Of a stretch of DNA of 9,571 nucleotides, positions 4,649-9,571 are shown piece by piece (position 1 is the stretch's first letter; each line of letters opens with the position of its first letter). A program made the translations under genes and the position numbers. The notes below the pieces were generated by a model. That model was not told where the DNA came from and ran no database searches. It saw only the letters and a program-made list of their open reading frames with translations. The DNA is from Candidatus Pacearchaeota archaeon (GTDB lineage: Archaea > Nanobdellota > Nanobdellia > Pacearchaeales > GW2011-AR1): the NCBI GenBank assembly GCA_026395855.1, contig JAPLXX010000065.1, positions 1 to 9,571 of the forward strand, read 5' to 3'.

Positions 4649-5272
4649 TCAATCTTTTATTTTTTCCTTTTGCAAAAAACCATCAATTCTTTTCTTGAAT
4701 AAAAACAGGAAGATAATCAAAAAAGCTATGAAAAATAGTGAGATATAAACTTTAAAATCAAAAAAAGCAACTCCAACATAATAGCCAATACCTTGCCAGA
4801 AAATAGCCCACAGAAACATTCCTATGAAAGAATAAATTAAAAATAAGTGAAAAGGCATTTTAATCATTCCTGCTGGAAGTGAGATTATAGATCTTACATG
4901 CGGAAGACACCTGAATATTCCAACCCAATGGGCTCCGTCTTTCCTAAACTTTTTCGCTGCATTGTCCAAAGTTTCTTTATGTACAAATTTTTTAATTAAT
5001 TTAATTCTGAAAATCCAATTATAGCCTATAGTTCTTCCTATGAAATAGAGAATGCATGTTCCAAAAAGATTTCCCAGGGCGGCAATTAAGAGTATTAAAA
5101 AGAAATTTTGGCCAGAAATTTTAGAAAAAATGCCGGCAAAAAATAAAACCGCTTCACTTGGAATTGTACTAACTAGCCCATTTATGAACATTAAAATAAA
5201 AATAACCCAAATTCCACCATCGGAAATAAGCAGATTAATAGTCTCCCACATCTTATAAATAATTGAAGGCAT
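4649..5272 (-). CDS. DedA/VTT-family membrane protein
   Basis: A 207-aa polytopic membrane protein of the DedA (SNARE-associated/VTT) family, whose members act in lipid flipping and membrane homeostasis. Family signs are the re-entrant stretch TIPSEAVLFFAGIF (37-50, with Glu40), LGNLFGTCILYFIGR (67-81), and the motif RCLPHVRSIISLPAG (121-135) followed by MPFHLFLIYSFIGMFLWA. The end is a hydrophobic helix (about 175-192) and a Lys-rich tail. Length is normal for the family. The ATG at 5272 is favoured by an AT-rich promoter element about 25 nt upstream; Met8 is a possible alternative start. It converges with tRNA-Phe (6 bases apart) and diverges from the DUF4190-like gene. The transported lipid cannot be told from the sequence. 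Confidence 0.9.
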   Translation of the reverse strand: MPSIIYKMWETINLLISDGGIWVIFILMFINGLVSTIPSEAVLFFAGIFSKISGQNFFLILLIAALGNLFGTCILYFIGRTIGYNWIFRIKLIKKFVHKETLDNAAKKFRKDGAHWVGIFRCLPHVRSIISLPAGMIKMPFHLFLIYSFIGMFLWAIFWQGIGYYVGVAFFDFKVYISLFFIAFLIIFLFLFKKRIDGFLQKEKIKD

Positions 5273-5285
5273 TTTATAAGACTAT

Positions 5286-5302
5286 CATTTATAATTAAAA
5301 AA
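5286..5302 (-). promoter_or_regulatory. TATA-like promoter of the DedA gene
   Basis: On the minus strand T6AATTATAAAT lies with its centre about 25 nt before the ATG at 5272, consistent with leaderless transcription. AT-richness makes the exact box uncertain. Confidence 0.4.
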
Positions 5303-5316
5303 CATCGATACCAATA

Positions 5317-5328
5317 ACATTTATAAAA
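5317..5328 (+). promoter_or_regulatory. TATA-like promoter of the DUF4190/pilin-like gene pair
   Basis: CATTTATAAAAC predicts a start near 5350, giving a leader of about 20 nt before the ATG at 5370. A weaker element at 5336-5344 would allow a leaderless start instead. No strong Shine-Dalgarno site is present. Confidence 0.35.
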
Positions 5329-5369
5329 CTAAAAGAGTTTATTCCAATATCAATTAAAAGAGAATAAAA

Positions 5370-5663
5370 ATGGCTGAAAAAGGGGGTAATGAACTTGGAG
5401 TTGCTGGATTCACATTAGGAATTATCAGCCTTACTGTTTTATTCTTCAGCCCTCTTTATGGAATTTTCGCAGCAATTATCGGACTGATATTTTCAGCTGT
5501 TCAGCAAAAAAAACATAAAACAAGACTTGGAAGATGGGGAGTTGTGCTGAACACAATCGGGCTTATAGCAAATGCGGTGTTTTTTTACATTTATATTAAA
5601 TATGTAATAGATTATCTCCAGGGTCTGCAATCCCTTGATACTTCAAGTTTCCCAACAGCATAA
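5370..5663 (+). CDS. Small DUF4190-like membrane protein
   Basis: A 97-aa protein with Gly-rich hydrophobic helices at about 9-44 (ELGVAGFTLGIISLTVLFF, then GIFAAIIGLIFSAV, probably two passes), a basic loop (QQKKHKTRLGR) and a further hydrophobic stretch at about 55-80. The pattern of two similar GxxxGIISL-type halves joined by a basic loop is that of DUF4190 proteins, small membrane proteins of unknown role common in archaea and bacteria. The pilin-like gene starts one base after its stop (TAA-A-ATG), so the two are translated from one mRNA and may work together at the membrane; this is inference from position. Confidence 0.8.
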   Translation: MAEKGGNELGVAGFTLGIISLTVLFFSPLYGIFAAIIGLIFSAVQQKKHKTRLGRWGVVLNTIGLIANAVFFYIYIKYVIDYLQGLQSLDTSSFPTA

Positions 5664-5664
5664 A

Positions 5665-6222
5665 ATGAAAAATAATTTAAAATCAAAAAAGGCAGCGCTT
5701 GAAATGTCTGTAGGAACAATGGTTACTCTTGTTCTTCTTATGGTATTTCTTGTTCTTGGAATTTTCTTCATACAGAAAGTTTCAAAGCTCGGAACAAATG
5801 CTGTTGATACAATTGACAGTCAGGTTCAGGGAGAAATCCAGAAGCTTTTTGCAGAAGAGGGAAGAAAAATAGCTGTTTATCCAACCTCAAGAGAAATAGG
5901 AGTTAAGCGAGGAGATGACCCTAAAGGATTTGCATTTTCTGTAAGAAATCTTGATGTGGAAAGTGCGGACTTTACATTCTCCACTGTTGCTGCTGATGTT
6001 TCAAAATGTGGAAGCACATTCACAGAAGAAGATGCAAATGATATGCTGCTTGGTGGCTCTGGAGGCTTTGCATTAGGTCCTGGAAGTGCTCTTGATTTGC
6101 CAAGGCTTGTTAAGTTTATTGTTCCTGAAACCGCTCCACCATGCACCCTGACTTACAATCTGGAAATCAAGAAAGGCTCTGAATCTTACACCGGCGCAGA
6201 TGTTTTTGTAACAATAAAGTAA
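5665..6222 (+). CDS. Pilin-like secreted protein (N-terminal prepilin-type helix, beta-rich C-terminal domain)
   Basis: The preferred start is the ATG at 5665, one base after the preceding stop. It gives a 185-aa protein with a short basic start (KNNLKSKK), then AALEMSVGTMVTLVLL and a hydrophobic helix to about residue 36. A basic segment, small residues, a conserved-position Glu (Glu13) and a long helix are the plan of archaeal type IV pilin-like prepilins; the exact peptidase site is unclear. Residues 40-185 are beta-rich with Cys115 and Cys160, a possible disulfide, and a Gly/Ser loop (129-140). An upstream in-frame ATG at 5635 lies inside the previous gene and would put ten polar residues before the basic start, so I reject it. 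It could instead be a simple membrane-anchored exoprotein. Confidence 0.8.
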   Translation: MKNNLKSKKAALEMSVGTMVTLVLLMVFLVLGIFFIQKVSKLGTNAVDTIDSQVQGEIQKLFAEEGRKIAVYPTSREIGVKRGDDPKGFAFSVRNLDVESADFTFSTVAADVSKCGSTFTEEDANDMLLGGSGGFALGPGSALDLPRLVKFIVPETAPPCTLTYNLEIKKGSESYTGADVFVTIK

Positions 6223-6233
6223 ATTTTTAAATT
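6223..6233 (+). promoter_or_regulatory. TATA-like promoter of the cysS operon
   Basis: TTTTTAAAT (6224-6232) lies in the 30-base gap after the pilin-like gene and is centred about 25 nt before the cysS ATG, with no ribosome binding site between. This suggests a separate leaderless transcript starting at cysS. Confidence 0.45.
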
Positions 6234-6252
6234 GCTCTTTCTTTAAGAAGTC

Positions 6253-7584
6253 ATGATTAAAGTATATAATACCTTAACGAGAAAAAAAGAGGAATTTCGA
6301 CCGATAAAAGGCAAGGAAATCAAGATGTTTGTCTGCGGACCAACTGTTTATGATTATTCTCATTTAGGGCATGCTAAAACCTATGTTCAGTTTGATGTTA
6401 TCGCAAGATATTTCAGATTTAAGGGCTACAAATTGTCCTATTTGCAAAATATTACAGATATAGATGACAAGATAATAAATCGCTCTAATGATGAAAAAAC
6501 AGATTGGAAGAAAATAGCAGCCAAATATGAAAAAGAATTTATTGAAGACATGAAGACACTTAATATTCATTCTGTAAATAAATATGCAAGAGCTACAGAT
6601 TACATCAATGAAATAATTTCCCAGGTTAAAAGATTAATAAAAAAGGGTTATGCATACAAAATTTCAGATGGGTGGTATTTTGACTTGGAAAAATATAAGG
6701 ATTATGGAAAACTTTCCGGAAGAAGAAAACTGAAGAAAGATGACTCTGTTTCAAGAATAGACGAGAATAAGGAAAAGAAAAGTTTCGGAGATTTTTGCCT
6801 GTGGAAGTTTTCAAAGCCCAGCGAGCCAGTATGGGAATCAAAAGAGCTTAGTGACGGAAGACCTGGCTGGCATATTGAAGACACTGCAATAACTGAAAAA
6901 GAATTTGGAGTTCAGTATGATTTGCACGGCGGAGGAATAGATTTAATGTTTCCACATCACGAGGCAGAAATTGCACAGATGGAATCTATTTCCGGCAAAA
7001 AGCCAATGGTAAAATACTGGCTTCACACCGGATTTCTTAAAATAAACAAAAACAAGATGAGCAAAAGCCTTGGAAATTTCAAAACAATAAAAGATATATT
7101 GAAAATTTATTCGCCAGAAGTGATAAGATACTTCATAATTTCAAATCATTACAGAAAACCGCTGGATTTTTCACAAGATGCCTTGGAAAATGCAAAAAAT
7201 TCTTATAATCGACTGAAGAATCTCTGCGGAGAACTTAAACCTGAAGGAAAAATTAATGAAAATTACATAAAAAAATTCGAAGAAGAAATGGATGACAACT
7301 TTAATACTCCCAGAGCACTGCAAATTTTATGGAAGCTTCTTCGCGATGAAAAAGCCCGGGGAAAACTGAAAACAATTGAAAAAATGGATGAGATTTTCGG
7401 CTTAAATCTTCTAAAAAAGGAAAAAATAATTATTCCTGTAAATATCCTGACTCTTGCAAAAGAAAGAGAAAACTTCAGGAAGAATAAAGAATGGAAAAAA
7501 GCTGATGAAATCAGAAACAAAATTAATAAACTTGGCTATATTCTCGAGGATACTGAAAAGGGAGTTAATGTAAAAAAAGGGTGA
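6253..7584 (+). CDS. cysS: Cysteinyl-tRNA synthetase (class I)
   Basis: Charges tRNA-Cys with cysteine using ATP in the cytoplasm. The 443-aa sequence has the class I signatures HLGH (37-40, the HIGH motif) and KMSKS (268-272), the start motif FVCGPTVYDYSHLGH, the GWHIED block, HGGGIDLMFPHHEAEIAQ (225-242) and the C-terminal RENFRKNKEWKKADEIR helix with the LEDTEKG end typical of CysRS. Zinc ligands by alignment to the E. coli enzyme are Cys28, His235 and Glu239; the fourth, normally Cys in WHIEC, is Asp210 here. The length is slightly short for the family but complete at both ends. The RuBisCO gene starts one base after its stop, so this is probably the first gene of an operon with its own promoter. 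Confidence 0.97.
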   Translation: MIKVYNTLTRKKEEFRPIKGKEIKMFVCGPTVYDYSHLGHAKTYVQFDVIARYFRFKGYKLSYLQNITDIDDKIINRSNDEKTDWKKIAAKYEKEFIEDMKTLNIHSVNKYARATDYINEIISQVKRLIKKGYAYKISDGWYFDLEKYKDYGKLSGRRKLKKDDSVSRIDENKEKKSFGDFCLWKFSKPSEPVWESKELSDGRPGWHIEDTAITEKEFGVQYDLHGGGIDLMFPHHEAEIAQMESISGKKPMVKYWLHTGFLKINKNKMSKSLGNFKTIKDILKIYSPEVIRYFIISNHYRKPLDFSQDALENAKNSYNRLKNLCGELKPEGKINENYIKKFEEEMDDNFNTPRALQILWKLLRDEKARGKLKTIEKMDEIFGLNLLKKEKIIIPVNILTLAKERENFRKNKEWKKADEIRNKINKLGYILEDTEKGVNVKKG

Positions 7585-7585
7585 A

Positions 7586-8848
7586 ATGACAAAAGAAAAA
7601 TTTGAATTTATAAATTTGAAATACAAGCCGAAAGATGATTTAATCTGCCTGCTGAAAATGAAGCCTGCAAATCCAAAGGAATTTCAAAAAGCCGCAAATG
7701 CTGTTGCACTTGAAAGCAGCATAGGAACCTGGACAAAAGTAGGAACATCCAAGAGGTATGTGAATAAACTGGGTGCAAGAGTTTTCTCAATCAGGGGCGA
7801 TTATATAAAAATTGCATATCCAAAAGAATTATTTGAACCAGACAATGTTCCTAACATTTTCTCAAGCATTGCAGGAAATATTTTTGGAATGAAAGCTGTA
7901 AAATCTCTTCGTTTGGAAGATGTGAGCTTTCCAAAAAGCATTGTTAATAGTTTTGAAGGTCCCAGATACGGAATTTTGGGAATAAGAAAAATGATGAAAG
8001 TAAAAACAAGGCCTTTAGTCGGAACAATCATAAAACCAAAGCTTGGACTGATAACAAAAGATCATGCAGAGTCTGCATATGAATCCTGGCTCGGCGGATG
8101 TGACTTTGTTAAAGATGACGAAAATCTTGCTTCGCAAAAATTTAATGATTTTGAACACAGGCTTGCAAAAACCCTTGAAAAAGCAGATCTTGCAGAGAGT
8201 GAAACAGGAGAGAAAAAAGCTTATCTCGTGAATGTAACAGCAGAGACAAAAGAAATGATGAAAAGGGCGCAGTTGGCAGAAAATCTTGGAAGCAAATATG
8301 TGATGATTGATATGCTCACAGCTGGCTGGGCAGCGCTGCAAACATTAAGAGAAGCTAATTTCAAACTTGCAATTCATGCGCACAGAGCAATGCATGCTGC
8401 TTTTGACAGAAATCCTGACCAGGGAATAAATATGATGGTCTTGGCTGATTTTGCAAGATTAATCGGTGTTGACCAGATTCATATCGGAACAGGAATAGGA
8501 AAGCTTGAAGGAGATATCAATGATATAAAAGAAATAGAAGAAGAAATAGAGAAAAATTCTGTAAAAGCAACAAAACTTCGGCTCAGCCAAAAATGGGTAA
8601 AGATAAAACCTGTGTTTGCTGTTTGTTCCGGCGGTCTGCATCCAGGACATGTTCCATTTTTGATGAAACATCTTGGAAAAGACATTATTATTCAGGCAGG
8701 AGGTGGTGTTCACGGACATCCATCTGGAACAATTGCAGGAGCAGAAGCAATGAGACAGGCTGTTGATGCCACAATGAAAAAACAAACAATAAAAGAATAT
8801 TCTAAAAACCATAAAGAACTAAAAGAAGCTATAGAATTTTGGAAATAA
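7586..8848 (+). CDS. rbcL: RuBisCO large subunit, archaeal form III type
   Basis: Fixes CO2 onto ribulose-1,5-bisphosphate to give two 3-phosphoglycerates; archaeal form III enzymes usually serve AMP/nucleoside breakdown rather than the Calvin cycle. Catalytic residues (spinach numbers in brackets): Glu43 (60), Thr48-Trp49 (65-66), Asn98 (123), Lys150 and Lys152 (175, 177) in IIKPKLGL, the carbamylated Lys176 (201) with Asp178 and Glu179 in GGCDFVKDDEN, His266-Arg267 (294-295), His299 (327), loop-6 Lys306 (334) in GKLEG, Ser348 (379), and Gly372-373 (403-404) in QAGGGVHGHP. All are present, so it should be active and is not a RuBisCO-like protein. At 420 aa with no small subunit gene nearby it fits form III (III-b/III-c, subtype not resolved). 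It sits one base after cysS and one base before the DUF5654-like gene. No AMP phosphorylase or R15P isomerase is in the window. Confidence 0.96.
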   Translation: MTKEKFEFINLKYKPKDDLICLLKMKPANPKEFQKAANAVALESSIGTWTKVGTSKRYVNKLGARVFSIRGDYIKIAYPKELFEPDNVPNIFSSIAGNIFGMKAVKSLRLEDVSFPKSIVNSFEGPRYGILGIRKMMKVKTRPLVGTIIKPKLGLITKDHAESAYESWLGGCDFVKDDENLASQKFNDFEHRLAKTLEKADLAESETGEKKAYLVNVTAETKEMMKRAQLAENLGSKYVMIDMLTAGWAALQTLREANFKLAIHAHRAMHAAFDRNPDQGINMMVLADFARLIGVDQIHIGTGIGKLEGDINDIKEIEEEIEKNSVKATKLRLSQKWVKIKPVFAVCSGGLHPGHVPFLMKHLGKDIIIQAGGGVHGHPSGTIAGAEAMRQAVDATMKKQTIKEYSKNHKELKEAIEFWK

Positions 8849-8849
8849 A

Positions 8850-9092
8850 ATGAAAAGAGTGCTCGAATCAACAAAAAAATTTCATCGGGAATTCAGAAAG
8901 TCAATTGCTACAGCAGTTGTCACAGCATTGGGTATTATTATGGCATTAGCATGGAAAGATGTTATATCCTCTTTTATCAGCAAAATAACCAGTCTTAGTC
9001 CTGTTCAAAATTTTTTAATAAATGCTCTTATAATAACTGTCATTTCTGTCGCTATAATAATGATAGTCACCCATTTATCGCCCTCTGATTAA
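8850..9092 (+). CDS. Small two-helix membrane protein (DUF5654-like)
   Basis: An 80-aa protein with a basic N-terminus (MKRVLESTKKFHREFRKS), a first helix IATAVVTALGIIMALAWKD (19-37), a short loop, and a second hydrophobic helix at about 54-74. The ALGIIMALAWKDVI stretch resembles the ALAWN-type motif of DUF5654, a small archaeal membrane family of unknown role. It lies in the RuBisCO operon with one base before it and one after it, so production is probably coupled to its neighbours. Function cannot be inferred; membrane location is the firm part. Confidence 0.8.
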   Translation: MKRVLESTKKFHREFRKSIATAVVTALGIIMALAWKDVISSFISKITSLSPVQNFLINALIITVISVAIIMIVTHLSPSD

Positions 9093-9093
9093 A

Positions 9094-9531
9094 ATGGCAA
9101 AATATAGAAAAGCTGTTTTTATTCTTGCATATTCAAACACAAAAAAAGGAATTGAATATCTTTTGCTGAAAAGAAAGCTTCACTGGACTGGATGGGAATT
9201 TCCAAAAGGAAAGATAGAGCCTGGTGAATCAAAAGTTAATGCTGCAAAAAGAGAATTAAAAGAAGAAACAGGACATTCAATCCTGAAAATAAGAAAATTT
9301 AATTTCTCTGGAAAATATTATTATCATAAAGCCCTTTCTGACAGAAAAGGACTTATCGGGCAGACTTTTCAGCTTTATGCAGCAGAGATAAAAAAAAGAA
9401 AAGTCAGCTTAGATAAAAAAGAGCACAACCGCCATAAATGGGCTGATTTCAAAACAGCATTGAAAATGCTGAAATGGGCTAACCAGAAAAAATCTTTAAA
9501 AATCGTAAACTCTTATCTGAATAGAAAATGA
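9094..9531 (+). CDS. Nudix hydrolase, Ap4A-hydrolase-like
   Basis: A 145-aa protein with a Nudix box from Gly39 (GKIEPGE, x7, REL-K-EETG to Gly60) that matches GX5EX7REUXEEXGU except for His61 at the last hydrophobic position. Glu54, Glu57 and Glu58 are the metal-binding residues. The preceding WTGWEFPKG and the opening KAVFILAY...YLLLKR are typical of the asymmetric diadenosine tetraphosphate hydrolase branch, which splits Ap4A to ATP and AMP. Substrate cannot be fixed from sequence; NDP-sugar, (d)NTP or RNA-cap-like substrates are alternatives. It begins one base after the DUF5654-like gene and overlaps the next gene by four bases (ATGA). Confidence 0.92.
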   Translation: MAKYRKAVFILAYSNTKKGIEYLLLKRKLHWTGWEFPKGKIEPGESKVNAAKRELKEETGHSILKIRKFNFSGKYYYHKALSDRKGLIGQTFQLYAAEIKKRKVSLDKKEHNRHKWADFKTALKMLKWANQKKSLKIVNSYLNRK

Positions 9532-9571
9532 AATTTCGTGAAAAAATCCTAGAATCAGGAACAAAAATAAT
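9528..9571 (+). CDS. Start of an unidentified protein (partial, runs off the right edge)
   Basis: An ATG at 9528 overlaps the Nudix stop (ATGA) and the frame stays open to the window end, encoding MKFREKILESGTKI. The overlap continues the close spacing of the operon and supports a real start. Fourteen residues are too few to name a family. Confidence 0.6.
   Translation, partial: MKFREKILESGTKI

Noticed and set aside
5635..5664. Earlier in-frame ATG for the pilin-like gene
   Set aside because: It lies inside the preceding gene and adds ten polar residues before the basic start of a prepilin-type leader; the ATG at 5665 gives the expected short leader and one-base junction.
8459..8812. Minus-strand frames inside the RuBisCO gene (also 7801-8341)
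   Set aside because: The RuBisCO frame contains all catalytic motifs; the antisense translations are Cys/Phe/Ser-rich shadows.
1..9571. CRISPR array, toxin-antitoxin or other named defence system
   Set aside because: No regularly spaced direct repeats and no Cas, nuclease or known toxin motifs were found; the unknown small genes give no positive sign of such a role.

Overview
The window reads as a piece of an AT-rich archaeal genome, most likely a small-genome DPANN-type archaeon (Pacearchaeota/Woesearchaeota-like); the lineage is an inference. The archaeal signs are: box A/TATA elements about 24-27 nt before many start codons, with almost no Shine-Dalgarno sites; oligo-T terminators; a tRNA gene without encoded CCA; a form III-type RuBisCO; a pilin-like secreted protein; and DUF4190/DUF5654-like small membrane proteins. 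No insertion sequence, CRISPR array or prophage gene is visible.

Left part (1-3135). The tail of an unidentified gene runs convergently into a very large secreted or membrane-tethered protein (813 aa, minus strand). That protein has a signal segment, a helical N-terminal part, 13 tandem two-cysteine modules, a Ser/Gly-rich stalk and a short basic C-terminal tail. Divergent from it is a short RRM protein with a Gly/Arg tail. This is the only gene here with a long leader and a strong Shine-Dalgarno site, and the leader also holds an 8-codon upstream ORF that overlaps the RRM start codon.

Middle part (3136-4651). Two small unknown genes lie between two copies of a short AT-rich promoter-proximal repeat; the second encodes a product resembling the C-terminal two thirds of a dsRNA-binding domain. 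Next comes a gene not found by ORF analysis: a complete RNase P RNA of about 281 nt, in which P1, P2, P3, P4 (with the bulged U), P5, P7, P8, P9 and the conserved blocks can be drawn. A small unknown gene on the minus strand and a tRNA-Phe(GAA) gene follow. The tRNA TATA box sits about 26 nt before mature base 1, so its transcript may start at or near the mature 5' end. The RNase P RNA has a pared-down P12/P15 region and an extra hairpin close to its catalytic core.

Right part (4649-9571). A DedA/VTT membrane protein (minus strand) diverges from a plus-strand run: DUF4190-like membrane protein, pilin-like protein, cysteinyl-tRNA synthetase, RuBisCO large subunit, DUF5654-like membrane protein, Nudix hydrolase, and the start of another gene. 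Four junctions have exactly one base between stop and start (stop-A-ATG) and the last is an ATGA overlap, which suggests translational coupling. The RuBisCO keeps every catalytic residue I could check. Together the run mixes translation (CysRS), nucleotide clean-up (Nudix) and RuBisCO. A link through AMP/Ap4A is conceivable but speculative, because AMP phosphorylase and ribose-1,5-bisphosphate isomerase are not in this window.
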